A stretch of 64,000 nucleotides of DNA from Cymbidium sinense (Eukaryota; Streptophyta; Magnoliopsida; Asparagales; Orchidaceae), in NCBI GenBank assembly GCA_021442155.1, contig CM038214.1:26598450-26662449 (forward strand). The letters run 5' to 3'. The first letter of the stretch is position 1, and each line of letters starts with the position of its first letter. Shown here piece by piece: positions 13,850 to 24,957 of this stretch. A program made the position numbers and the translations under genes. Under the pieces are notes generated by a model that saw nothing but the letters and a program-made list of their open reading frames with translations, was not told the DNA's origin and did no database searches.

Positions 13850-14282
13850 ATTCAACAATCGACAAGCTTAATGAAATCAATCTTACAACAAAAGAAAATC
13901 CTCACCTGACATACATCAGTTCATTGCTGAATGAAGAAGAAACTAATGACTTAGTTAGGCTATTGAGTGAGTTTAAAGACTACTTTACATGGAGTAATGA
14001 GGAAATGCTTGGATTATCTCTTCACTTAGCAGTCCACAAGCTAGCAATCAATCCTAACGTAACCCCTATTAAGCAAGCACCTAGACACATGCGATTAGAA
14101 GTTGAACAATAGGTCATTTCTGAAGTTAAGAAATTGGCCGATGCTATTTTCATCAGAGAAGAAAAATATCCTACACAGTTAGCTAGTGTAGTCCTAGTTT
14201 AGAAGAAGAATGGTCAAATTCACATTTGCATCAATTTTAGGGACTTAAATAAGACATGTCCTAAGGATGAGTTTCCTCTTCC
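13850..14282 (+). pseudogene. Gypsy reverse transcriptase, N-terminal part (interrupted by LINE)
   Basis: The frame from 13924 reads through the RT entry region: SEFKDYFTWSNEEMLGL, then KQAPRHMRLEVEQ, and past a stop KKNGQIHICINFRDLNKTCP. These match the fingers block of Ty3/gypsy RTs (EMPGL..., KKNGK.RVCVDFRDLN). In-frame stops occur at 14110-14112 and within the VLV-KKNG segment. The domain stops at DEFPLP, where the LINE begins, and resumes at 20417. The duplicated target codes for DEFPLP on both sides. Confidence 0.85.
14265..14282. repeat. Left 18-bp target-site duplication of LINE
   Basis: GGATGAGTTTCCTCTTCC is exactly repeated at 20417-20434. It flanks the minus-strand LINE on both sides, as expected for target-primed reverse transcription. 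Confidence 0.95.
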
Positions 14283-14340
14283 GAAAATTGCATATTGCAT
14301 TTAATAATAAAAAGTACAAAAAACTAGAGCTAAACAAAAG

Positions 14341-15675
14341 CTAGATAGAAACAACATGCTTCTTATCATCCTCAAATAATGAAACAGAAGGTAAAGTGGT
14401 AACATCTAAAGAAAGCCAAGTAAAGTCATACGTGGCCAAGCGAACAGGTTGAAGTCCGTGAAATGTGTGAGCAGGACTTGGTGGAAGGCTAGGAGAAAAC
14501 CAAGTCTGGAGCCTGGAGGAAGAGAAGACCGAGAAAAGCTGCATGGTCTTTTAAGGAAATTGACAACACTAATGTTGTCCCCTCCAATATGATGCCCTTG
14601 TACTCATACATCCAAGGGTCTATAAAGCTTGCCAATGGCAAGCATGGCACATCTCTATGAAAGCACGTCCCGATGGAGAGATTGGATAGCGACCTTGATG
14701 AAGTCACCGCACCATCCCGAAAACAACTCCAATGCCGTAATCAGGAGAGAGGAGGTACCATCTACATTCACCTTTAGCCATCCAGGAGGGAGTCAGGAAA
14801 GGGAGTAGACACCTAAGCGGTGGTGGAGTTCATTGCCCCAAAACGAAGGTAGATGCATTAGTGAGCCTCCAAAATACTAGCAGCAATGACCTTTGGTGTC
14901 CCATGTTGGTGTCCATGTGTCTTTGCATTAGTGTCCTCAAACTTGATATATCATCTTTGCAATAAACTCTTCCCCAAGCCATGTCGACTTGGCGGTCCGT
15001 TCAAGCGAAATAGATCATGAGCATTAGAAAATAAGGGAGGTTAACTCCCGGGAGGATAAGACATATGATGGAAGAAGTAAGAGAAGCGGTGGTGAGGATA
15101 TGATCCAGTCTTGATCTCCATGCGGCCAGGCAATGAGTCTCTCAACAAGACCTCGAGAGTGGAGCCGGTGGTAGGTTGGTAAGGCATTCTTCAAGATCGC
15201 CACCAAAGAACTTCTCGTGGGTGCGGCGGAACCTCAGAGGGGTGGCTAGCGGGGAAGAGGGCATCAAAGGCAGGCTGTCAGCGTTTTCCCAGGGGAGGTG
15301 GATAAGCTCAGTGCATCTTCATCTAAGTCGAATGAAGCTCCACCTTGGTAATGTGCTCCACAAGATCCTTGCCAAACCGCTGCTCAAGTTGTGTAATATC
15401 CCATGTCCTGTCCCTATGGATGAGGCTTGCCACTGTCTGATCCTCAAGGCTAGCTGCATCTAAGAAAGTCGGTCTTCGGGCTAAGGAACAATCAGCTAAC
15501 CATATGTTGTCCAAAATCGAACTTTGCTGCCATCAGCAATCTTCCAGTATGAGGGTTCAAGACTTTGAGCCCCAGCCAAGTTTTGGAGTCCCCTCTTCAA
15601 GCTCCCACTCCAAATATCTTCCCCATAGCTCAGAATGTGAAGTAAAGAAGTGCTTACGCAAAATCCCAAGCCAAC
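14341..15675 (-). pseudogene. LINE ORF2 C-terminus (zf-RVT/RNase H remnant)
   Basis: Minus-strand frames of 60-74 codons are scattered through this stretch. Around 14740-14790 the minus strand reads LKVNVDG-like residues followed by TSSLLITALELF, matching the start of the plant LINE RNase H (W-x-K-x-NVDG). Frames at 14489-14707 (ending in ILEGTTLVLSISLKDHAAFL) and 14341-14544 follow. RNase H would remove RNA from the RNA:DNA hybrid. Multiple frameshifts make it inactive. Motif support is fair for the RNase H start and weak for the zinc-finger part. Confidence 0.6.
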
Positions 15676-16874
15676 CTAGCCACGAGAGGGCCCAGTTGGG
15701 GTGGGTGAAAACAAGTCCCCATGCTTAATAGGCAAGCAAATAGTACCCCAGTTGACATAGTGTATGCCCCTCTGGGTTGGACTCTTGTCCCACAAGAAGG
15801 ATCTACATAGCCGCTCGATCTCCTGCAGCACATTCAAGGGAATAGTTGTATGTGTTAGTTGATAAACCGAACCTGGTATAAGAGCTGAGGAGATAAGGGT
15901 AGCCCGGCCCGCATAAGAGGTGTCGAGTTCCCAGGGCCATAATCTTCCCTTTGACCTGGATCGAGGCGAAATCATGCTTGTAGAGCTTCCTCATAGCCAA
16001 TATGATACTCCATCTCTTGGACCTTGTTGAACCCAATAACACGGCAATCCGATTAGTCCTCCATCTCTTGGCGGCTTTGCTAAAGAGAATGGCGGACTTA
16101 GCACCGTTGATCCGTTGGCCCGTCCAGTCACAATAATCATCAAGTATGGCTTTAATTTGCTTGGCATGGAGAATAGAAGCCTGAGAGGTAATCAGAATAT
16201 CATCAGCATATAGGAGATTAGAGATAGAGGTACCTCCCGTTTTCAAAGTCACACCCAGGTGTGGCCCCCTCTGCTTAAAGGCTAAAGAAAGTAGCTCAGA
16301 GCATAGAATAAATAGGTAAGGTGAGAGTGGACAGCCCTGTCTGAATCCACATTCATCGATCCAGGGAGACCTTCTGCCATTCAGCAAGATGGAGAATCTA
16401 GGGTGAGTGACACACTGCAGAATCCACTTGCTGAATCTATCAGGGAACCCCATCAAGGTGAGCATCTTGCTCAAAGTAAGCCAGCTCATCTTATCATAAG
16501 CTTGCTCCATATCAACTTTAATCGCCATGAAACCAACCTGGGAGGAAGAATGCTGGAATTTGTTGATGATCTCTTGGGCAAGGAGAGCATGATGGGAGAT
16601 GTTCCTCTGGGGACAAAAGCACCTTGTTCATCAAGAAGAGAGGTAGCTTCAACCTGTTGACCAGGATCTTGGCCACCACCTTATAGATCGTCTGGCACAG
16701 GCTAATGGGCCGGAATTTGGAAGGAGTGCTAGCCCCAACAACTTTGGGGATAAGAACAATAAGTGTCTCCTTCCATGAGTCCTCCATATGATCAAGTTCA
16801 AAGAACTCACGAATGGCGACATCCTTCTTCACACAAGGCCGAAATGCTTGTAAAAGAGGCGGTGATCCCATCAA
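15676..16874 (-). pseudogene. LINE ORF2 reverse transcriptase
   Basis: On the minus strand, 16518-16874 carries LIVLIPKVVGASTPSKFRPI and SLCQTIYKVVAKILVNRLK, the first RT blocks of plant L1 elements. The longest frame (15803-16528, 241 codons) carries IKVDMEQAYDKMSW (the catalytic F/Y-D-x2-A-Y/F-D block), GFRQGCPLSPYLF and NLLYADDILIT. The YADD codons lie at 16199-16210, and both catalytic Asp residues are present. Frames 16518 and 15803 are joined by a frameshift. The enzyme primes cDNA on nicked target DNA. This is the best preserved domain of the element. Confidence 0.92.
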
Positions 16875-17060
16875 GTCCCGGTGAGCGGTTACTCCCCATG
16901 GAATGTATTGCCTCCCAAATGTCTTGAGTCCGGGGCTTCAAGGAGGGATTTGGCTGACGAAGGAACGCCTCTCAATAGGCGAGAATAGGCCACCGTGAGG
17001 GAGACATCCCTCTCAACCCATTTTGCCTAAAGAAGGAAGTGAAAATATATAGAAGGGTTC

Positions 17061-18210
17061 TCAATCATACCTCCCTCCGCCGATTGCAAGCACTGAATCC
17101 TGTTGGTCCGGTGTGGCAGAGGCCACCGTGTGGAAAAAATGAGTGTTCCCATCTCCATCCTTGAGCCATCTGGCTTTAGCCCTTTGTCTCCACCAAGTCG
17201 AGCACGGCCAATGTAGAGTTAAGCTCAATAGCCTTGGAGCTCCCCTTCTAGGCGGGGAGTAGTCCATCATCAGAGCATTCAAGAGTCTGAGGTAATGTCC
17301 TTCCCAAGTCAATCCGAGAGTGAGGTTCTTCAACATACTCTTACTCCAATGGAAGAGAGATCAGGGTACGACAACTCTTTCTATGGAGAATTGCAGCCTT
17401 TGAGCCAAAGTCTTCCTTCTGCCAGTTCTTCCAAACCAGCCTCCAACTCATAGGATAAGAGAGCCAAGTATCTTCAAACCTTAGCCATCACTGGGGGGTT
17501 TCAGCTGTAGGACCAGAGAGAGGAAGTAGGAGAGGAGCATGGTCAGAAGCAATCCGAGGTAGGTGACGAACCTTGGTATCCCCCAGTAATTGAGAGGCCA
17601 TAGAGTTGATCAAGATCCCATGCTTCCACCTGCATCCTACCCCATCTTTGTTGTTGGTCCAGTGAACTTTGGGCCAACAAACTCCAACTCATGCAAGTCC
17701 GCCAACGCCATACAGCCCCTCCATCTCCTGTGCAAGTGTGTAATGAAAGGGCTTCCCACCCTTCTTGTCACTCGGGCCAAGATACAATTAAAGTCACCCC
17801 AATAGCCAGGGGCTTGAAGATCCACATTTTCCTTGATGGTTTGCCGTGAGGTCCCTCAAGAAGATAACTATTGTTGGCATAGACCACCCAATGGTCCACC
17901 TCATCCCGTTGGGCATAGAGCAAGTGCCCAAAACAAGCTGATCAGAAATAACCAAAGGGGAGAAGTCCACAATATCCTTTCTCCAAAGGATGATAATACC
18001 TCCAGAGAACCCATTAGAGGGTTTGCAAAAGAACTGCCAGTTGGTCCCTGCCATTTTGTCCACTTCATGTCTTGAGATGCACTCAATTCTGGTTTCAAGT
18101 AAGCCTATAATGCTGAGGTCGTTACCACCAATAAGGTGTGGTAGTTCGTAGTCTTTTCGCCCCCCCCTGAAGTAATGGAAGACATTAATCTTCCATGGGG
18201 AATCGTCCAC
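17061..18210 (-). pseudogene. LINE ORF2 apurinic-like endonuclease
   Basis: The frame beginning at 18210 reads NDLSIIGLLETRIE, the plant L1 endonuclease block with its metal-binding Glu, then SNGFSGGIIILWRKD (consensus GxSGGLxLLW). It continues after stops and shifts to ASDHAPLL near 17533-17548, the terminal SDHxP catalytic motif. The spacer to the RT (17061-17336) encodes KARWLKDGDGNTHFFH, a common linker signature (W-x2-GD-x-NTxFFH). The endonuclease would nick the target to start reverse transcription. At least three frame breaks are present. Confidence 0.88.
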
Positions 18211-20405
18211 TGATTAGAAGTGAGGGTGAGGCTTTCTTTCTCTTCTTAGAACTAGCCTTTTCTTCCTCCTCTCCTCCCCTAGTGTGACCTTTGGGGCCTT
18301 CCCTTGTCGTTATTACTCTTCCCACCTCTATCCTTGGGTGGTTTAGTTGCCTTCTGCTGTGTGCTTGGAAGATAGGAGGGATTGAGATATCCACCTCTGG
18401 AAGGATCTCAAGTAGAGGAGGAGCCTTGGGAGGGTGACCCCCCAGGCCGAGCATGGCTAGGCAGCTGTGGCTTCACTCCTTCTTTGCTTTTCACAGCAAT
18501 GGGGCCTAGTCTTCTTCTTCCCGGGTCACCAAAACCCATGGACCATAGATCGGGGAGTAGAAGGCTACTGTGGATGGTGGGATGTTGAACCTCGTGTTCC
18601 TTTCCTTGCTACTAGTGACAGGAACATCGGTGAAGGAGCTACTGCTCTCCCCTTTCTCAAATCTCTGTTGGGCGTAAGGCCTGGGTCGCACTAGAAGGGT
18701 TAGATGGCATAGAGGAGGGTTGAGTATTCTTACCCAAGGGTGCAGAGGTGGACTCATGGATGGGCGTGAGTCGCCTTGTGGCCAACTTTGCCACAGGAGA
18801 AGCATAACTGAGAAATCCCCTCATATTCCACCGGGTTGGAAGAAGCGTGTCTTCCATGGATCCAGAGACCTGTTGGAAGTTTAGCAGAAAGATCTAACCT
18901 GATGCAGACTCTGGCATATAAGCTCTATCCCCAGGAGTTGGTTCGGTGGTCCATCCAGAGTGGTTCTCCAAAGAAGGAGGCAATTCTAGCTAGATTGCTA
19001 CGCCCCGATAGAGTGGCGGTGAGGAAGTCGAACCCAGATAGGGAGGAAAGTCCATGAAGAGACTTTGGGTTGAAGGATGGGGTCCATTTGTCCGACCAAT
19101 CACATTTCCAGCCACAAACCATGGTCCGCTCATTAGAACAAAGATCCCTAGCCTCAGGTGTCAAACAGCACACAAAATAGCGCCACCACCATAATTACCT
19201 TGAAGGTTCCCCATTGTCCCCATTTCCTTTGGAGGTCGGCATTTAGGAAGTAGAAAGATGGCCTTCTTCCTAGAATTTTCCCCACAAGAGCTTTCTCAAG
19301 CTTGGCTTGGTTTGCATCAGCAGCATTGTCATCTATCTTAATGGTGACACCATCCTCCATGAGGGAAGAGGATCTATCAATCTTGTCAAACTTTATAAAT
19401 TCCTTTCTCCTCCAAGGATTAGATTGGGAGGGCATACCTTTGCCAATGCTTGGCTTTGTAGAAGATTGCTCTTGATGGCTGGCCAAGTCCTCCCTCTGCT
19501 GTCCTTGGTGCTCAAATAGTGGGTTTGAGGTAGTGGAGTGGTTTCCCCTAGGCAAGGCATGCTGAATTCCCCAAGAAAAAGTTCTAGGTTCTGTTGAGGC
19601 ATTTCCACAAACACCTTGTGTGCATGAACTGTAGCATTTTGGTCACCATAGGGGCATCCTTCGTGTGTTATTAGCCTCAGGCCGCATGATCTTCATCATC
19701 CTCCATATCAATATCCCCATTGGCCACTTGATCGCCAGCTTCTTGTAGCCAAGAGTGAAATCGGCCACAGAGAGTGAATAGTGCTGGCCGGCTTGGCTTG
19801 TCCTCCGCTTCCTCCTCCCAGAATGAAGGTCATGGCGCTGCTCAGGCCTCAATCAACGACGCTACGGCCACAGAATTGTCATGATTTCGCGCGTCGAAAT
19901 TACACGCTTCCAGAATGGCCCCGCTCCCGCAAATGGCGCCCAATCACGCTTCATGCTGACATGCGGCCGCTGCCACGCCGGGCCGCCGGATGTCCGCCGC
20001 AGAGACTCTGGTTCAGAGTGAAGAATCGAGGCCATGGAATTTTCAAACTCCATTTTTCCGGCCAAATCCGCACCACCACTTGCCGAACCAAGGATGATAT
20101 CATCCTCTCCATGCCGCCTAGGGTTCTGAGCTTTTCCCCCCTTCACTTGGATTCCCATGTCCAAATCTTGGTCGGTTTTGCCTTCAAAGCCATTGCCAAC
20201 CATGTCAAACCCGCTAGCCAACCTTCCTTGAAGCCGTGTAAGGTGAACAGAGCATGCTCCCTATCCTTCTTGGATCCTTCTCCCTCCTTTCTTGAAGCTT
20301 TGTCCCTTGGGGAGGTGACCACACCCCCCAACCATGGGAAGAGTGGAAACGTGAAAACCCTTTCCCTTCTATGCCCTTTTGACCTACCTCTTTGGACTTA
20401 ACCAA
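18211..20405 (-). pseudogene. LINE ORF1 (DUF4283-like, zinc knuckle)
   Basis: Minus-strand frames start with a Met at 20405 and a further frame at 19862-20221. The 19154-19555 frame holds ANQAKLEKALVGKILGRRPS followed by a QRKWGQWG-like segment, matching the DUF4283 domain of plant LINE ORF1. Near 18765-18830 the minus strand reads YEGISQLCFSCGKVGHKAT, a CX2CX4H zinc knuckle whose expected fourth ligand (Cys) is missing (THAH follows). The proline- and serine-rich tail runs to about 18190, overlapping the ORF2 start. ORF1 normally binds element RNA. Several frameshifts are present. Confidence 0.8.
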
Positions 20406-20416
20406 ATTTGCTCTCC

Positions 20417-20434
20417 GGATGAGTTTCCTCTTCC
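20417..20434. repeat. Right 18-bp target-site duplication of LINE
   Basis: Identical to 14265-14282. The gypsy RT frame resumes here with DEFPLPIPELMVDI. Confidence 0.95.
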
Positions 20435-21095
20435 TATACCAGAATTAATGGTGGACATCACCTCATCTCATGCAGTCTTCTCTTTAATGGATGGTTCATC
20501 TGGCTATAACCAAATCAAGATGTCTCCTGGACATAAAAGAAATACTGTATTTCAAATCCTAATTAGAATCTTCTATTATAGGGTCATTCCTTTTGACCTT
20601 AAAAAAGCTAGTGTTATATACCAATGGGACATGACTCAAATTTTCAATGAGCTCATCCATCATCAAGTTGAGTGCTACATTGATGATTTAGTAATCAAGA
20701 GTTTAGAAAAAGAAGACCATCTCTTTAACTTGAGAGTAGTTTTCAAACGTTTAAGATAATATAACGTCAAGATGAATCCCTTAAAGTGTGCGTTTGAAGT
20801 AGTTTCATGGAAATTCCTTGGGTTTATTGTTCAACATTAGGGAATAGAAATAGATCCTGAAAAGATTAAAGCTATCTTAGAAACGCCACCTTCTAAGAGT
20901 TTAATTGAACTCAGATCCTTTTAAGGATGGCTGGCATATCTAAGATGCTTTATCTCAAACTTATCAGGGAGATGCAAGCCATTATCAGCACTTATCAAAA
21001 TGGATGCTAAGTTTAAGTGGGATGACAAGTGCTAGCATGCCTTCGAAGACATCAAAGAGTACTTGGTGAAGCCGCCTAGCGTTCTCTATCCTGAT
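20417..21095 (+). pseudogene. Gypsy reverse transcriptase, catalytic part
   Basis: The open frame to 20759 covers FSLMDGSSGYNQIKMSP (palm entry with the first catalytic Asp), GVIPFDL-like RVIPFDLKKA and CYIDDLVIKS. The YIDD codons are at 20676-20687. After a stop the frame continues with MNPLKCAFEV, KFLGFIV, GIEIDPEKIKAI and FISNLSGRCKPLS, the thumb/connection of Tat-type RTs. Stops at 20757, near 20840 and near 20925 inactivate it. It is continuous with 13850-14282 once the LINE is removed. Confidence 0.92.
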
Positions 21096-21515
21096 CCTTT
21101 ATACTGCTACATTGGATGACTCTCTCGGCACTCTGTTGGCCCAAGCCAATGATGAAGGGAAGGAGAGCGCACTCTACTACCTCAGCCATCATCTGATCTC
21201 TGCTAAAGTAAACTATCCACCTATTGAGAAATATTGCCTTGCTTTGATCTTTGTATCTCAAAAGCTATGACACTACATGCTTTCTCAAAAGGTGAACTTA
21301 ATCTCTCGAACTAATCCACTGCAGTACCTCATGTCATGGCCAACGCATTCCAGACATCTGGCTTGCTGGTCCATGATACTCTCACAGTTTGATATCACAT
21401 TTGAACCCCTCCGTACGGTAAAAGAATAGGCACTAGCTGATTTCTTAATAGCATACCCACTTCTTGCTGATTCTCCGCTTAGTGATGATCTCCCCAGTGA
21501 ATAAATCATGAACTT
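21096..21515 (+). pseudogene. Gypsy RT-linked RNase H (gRNH)
   Basis: Readable residues include DDSLGTLLAQANDEGKESAL and YYLSHHLISAKVNYPPIEKY, then LALIFVSQKL and LQYLMSWPTHSRHLACWSMI, the RNase H tether and core of Ty3/gypsy Pol. Frame shifts occur near 21110 (relative to RT), and stops lie near 21266 and 21428. This domain would degrade the RNA strand during cDNA synthesis. It is followed by a second RNase H-like domain. Confidence 0.85.
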
Positions 21516-21960
21516 AGGGGAGGCCGAAAACCACCGATGGGAGATATATTTTGATGGTGCTACTTCTTTTCTTAAAGGTGAAGCACCATGATTTATTCTT
21601 AGGAAAGGTAGGGGTAGGAATAGTTCTTCTAACTCCAAATCACGATATGATGAGATTCTCATACTATCTTTCCAACCCTGCACCAACAATGAAGCTGAGT
21701 ATGAGGCTTTGATTGTCAATTTGGAGTTAGCCATCACTATCAATGTCAAGAGCATCAACATCTTTGGGGATTCTCTATTGGTCATTAACCAGATTGTCGG
21801 GTCCTACCAGGTTCTCAAACCCAAGCTTCATCATTACTATGAGTATACCATAAAGCTATTGGCCCAAATTCCCAAAGTGACCATCTACAAGGTTCCCTGA
21901 GCAGAGAACATAGTAATAGATTCTTTGGAAAAACTTGCCAAAGATCTGGCATGTCCGGAA
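21516..21960 (+). pseudogene. Second, archaeal-type RNase H (aRNH) of Tat lineage
   Basis: Begins with WEIYFDGATSFLKGE (the D-G-A/S start of RNase H) and continues in another frame with TNNEAEYEALIVNLELAI (catalytic Glu region), NIFGDSLLVINQIVGSYQ (third acidic position) and AENIVIDSLEKLAK. The NNEAEYEAL...GDSxLVxxQ pattern is the second RNase H found in Tat-lineage gypsy elements. Stops are at about 21588 and 21900. A 63-codon intact frame runs from 21709 to 21897. Confidence 0.88.
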
Positions 21961-23332
21961 GATGAGTCCATTTCAATAAGGGTCTAAAATAGTCAGGTCA
22001 TATCCCTTATTGATGCTGAACTCATTGAGAGACTTTCTCTTAAAGAGGAGGTTACCATTGCCAAAATGGACAAGGAGCTAGATTGGAGGCAACCATTCAT
22101 AGATTACTTGAACACTGGTAAATTACTTCAAGAGAAATCACAAGCCCATCAAGTAAAACAGAGATCTCTTTCCCATGCTCTTGTTAATGGCACCTTATAC
22201 TGACGGTCCTTTGACCAAATGTGGTTATGTTGTTTAGACAAACACAAATCCCATGGCATTGTAACCAATGTACATTTAGGTCTATGTGGAGTGCATCAAT
22301 CTGGTCTGAAGATGAAGATAAAGATTAAAAGACTTGGATACTACTGTCCTTCTATGATTACAGATTGCATGGATGTTGCTAGGAGGTGTATCAGTGTCAG
22401 GTATATGGTGTGGTCCTCCACCAACCACCCAACATTCTACTCCCTACATTGGCTTCATGGCCATTTGAGTGCTGGGGTATCGACATTGTAGGTTCAATCT
22501 ATCCTCCTTCTTATAAGGGTCATCGATTCATCTTATCTTCTATCGACTACTTTTCCAAGTGGGCAGAAGCCATCCCACTCAAAGATGTCACAACTCACCA
22601 TGTGCTTCATTTTTAATGAACCATATCATATATAGGTTTGGGTTGCCTCGATGAATTATATCCGATAATGGTACTGCATTCAAAAGCACTAAGATCAACA
22701 GCTTCGCCAGATGACATTATATAGATTAGAGATACTCCACCATCTACTATCCTAGAGCTAAAGGTTTAATAGAACCATTAAATAAAACTCTCATCCAGAT
22801 ATTGAAGAAAACTCTTGAAGAAAATAAATGACAGTGGAATGAGCAGTTGGTTGAAGCCTTGTGGGCCTACCACACCATATACCAAACTCCAACTTAGTCT
22901 ACCCCATTTTCCTTAATGTATGGGTCCAAAGCCATTCTTCATTTAGAAGTTCAACTCTCATCACTAAGGAAAGCATTAGGTAAGAAAAACACTATAGAGC
23001 AGAATGCAAAGTTGGGTTAATAGAGCTCAAAGGTTTGGAGGAGAGTCACCTATGGCATGCCAAAACCTCGAGTTGTACAAGTTCAAAATGAATCAAGCTC
23101 ACAATAAGCTGGTCCTCCCTAGGTCTTTATGAGTAGGAGAACTTGTGTTAGTCCTAAGGAGACCAATTGTTTCCTATTGAAAGATGGGAGGCAAGTTTGA
23201 ACCCACTTGGGAAGGCCCCTATATCATAGAGAAGGCCTACCATGGAGGATCTTATCAGCTTATTGATTATAAAGGGGAACACTCGATGCTTCCAATTAAT
23301 GGGATCTATCTAAAGAAATATTACCCATGAAA
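21961..23332 (+). pseudogene. Gypsy integrase
   Basis: The zinc-binding N-terminus is visible as HLGLCGVHQSGLKM followed by CMDVARRC (H..H..C..C). The core follows with CWGIDIVGS (first Asp), SSIDYFSKWAEAIPLKDVT, IISDNGTAFKS (second Asp, about 22660) and YYPRAKGLIEPLNKT (catalytic Glu). The C-terminus contains GGKFEPTWEGPY and ends SMLPINGIYLKKYYP with a stop at about 23330. No chromodomain was seen. Many stops sit where consensus Trp or Gln is expected (TGA or TAG). The frame also shifts near 22390 and 22480. Confidence 0.9.
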
Positions 23333-23670
23333 TGAATCATGTTTGAAAATAATTATTAATAAAAAGAATAAAAATCTAATTCCATTCATAAAATCTTCTC
23401 TTCTTTCGAAGTGTTGTTTGCTTATCTTGCAAATCTGCCATGACGTGTTTAGGGTAGGTGTAAGAGTCCCCCGGTAGCATCCTATCCCTCTTTCACAACA
23501 AAAACACAATCTCTCAACATTATTATAATAGGTGTAAGAGAATCTGAGAGGTATCCTATTTCGATTAGCATAACTAAATCAGGGGTGAGAGAACCCAAGT
23601 GGCATCCTTTCTTAGTGGAAATTCTTGTTGCCAACTGTGACATAATTTCATAATATCCAAACATGTTTTA

Positions 23671-24957
23671 AGGTAGGTGTAAGAGTCACCCAGAGGTGTC
23701 CTATTCCTTTTAGAACATGCACAACAACAAACATAAATCCTTTATATTGAGCTATTCTGATATGAGAGCAAGCCCCCTATGATACTCACTGATTAGCTGC
23801 CCTAGATTAGGTTTACATGCTATTTTGCTAGTATGTCACCCAAGTGGTCATTTGTTGGAAGATGTCAGTCCCAGTGATTTCTTCCTAACTTGATCATTGC
23901 AAATCAATGAGTGCCTTATTAATATGGTATGCTTCACTGCCCAACCAATAAGCTACCTCATGGTTGACTTCATTTAAGAAGATGTGAGTCCCCATGCTTT
24001 CTTCTTGAAGTAGCCATCATGTTTTAACTAGGTTGAGTATTTTGAGGCTTAAGATAATTCCCCTAGAGGCTCCTTTCCTCTTGACTATTTTTGAGTGATA
24101 TAAGTCCCCAAGTGGCATTCACTAAGTAGTCGCCCTAGGTTAGATAGCACCTTTCGATCTGACAACAGAGTATCCCAGCAATCAGTTCTGCTATAGAAAG
24201 ATGAGTCCCTGAGCTTTCTTCATATGCTGATTGTTGCAAACCAACGGGCACCTTAGGTTGGTTGATGTTCACTATACTGATAGCGACTCACCCGGTGTGT
24301 ACACCACTCTTTTAAGATAGGTGTAAGAGTCTCCCAGAGGTGTCCTATTCCTTTTAGAACATGCACAACAACAAACATAAATCCTTTATATTGAGCTATT
24401 CTGATATGAGAGTAAGCCCCCTATGACACTCACTGATTAGCTGCCCTAGATCAGGTTTATATGCTACTTCGCTAGTATGTCACCCAAGTGGTCATTTGTT
24501 GGAAGATGTCAGTCCCAGTGATTTCTTCCTAACTTGATCATCGCAAATCAATGAGTGCCTTGTTAATATGGTACGCTTCACTGCCCGGCCAGTAAGCTAC
24601 CTCATGGTTGACTTCATTTAAGAAGATGTGAGTCCCCATGCTTTCTTCTTGAACTAGCCATCATGTTTTAACTAGGTTGAGTATTTCTGAGGCTTAGGAT
24701 AATTCCCCTAGAGACTCCTTTCCTCTTGACTATTTTTGAGCTGATATAAGTCCCCTAGTGGCATTCACTAAGTAGTCTCCCTAGGTCAGATAGCACCTTT
24801 CGAGTTGACGACAGAGTATCCCAACAGTCAGTTCTGCTATAAAAAGATGTGAGTCCCCGAGCTTTCTTCCTATGCGATTGTTGCAAATCGATGGGCACCT
24901 TAGGTTGGTTGATGTTCGCTATGCTGATAGTGACTCACCCGGTGTGTACACCACTCT
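23671..24957. repeat. Two-copy 642-bp tandem duplication
   Basis: GTAAGAGTC at 23679 and 24321 begin long near-identical copies sharing AGAACATGCACAACAACA and ending with GACTCACCCGGTGTGTACAC. The second copy ends at about 24957. The few differences imply a duplication younger than the surrounding repeats. Confidence 0.93.

Larger units (their letters stand above)
14283..20416 (-). mobile_element. Near full-length plant L1-type LINE inside gypsy RT
   Basis: This is a 6134-bp minus-strand insertion bounded by an exact 18-bp direct repeat. From its 5' end (20416) it has an ORF1 region with DUF4283-like and zinc-knuckle segments, then an endonuclease, an RT with YADD, a zf-RVT-like segment and an RNase H remnant. 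The 3' end (minus strand, ending at 14283) lacks a plain poly(A) tail: it ends in an AT-rich TTATTATTAAATGC run and then CAATTTTC. All frames are broken, though both insertion ends are intact, so 5' truncation is small or absent. Confidence 0.93.

Noticed and set aside
15176..20401. Plus-strand frames across the LINE (for example 19781-20401, 206 codons)
   Set aside because: Shadows of the minus-strand ORF1 and ORF2. The 19781 frame ends at the LINE 5' end and has no domain.
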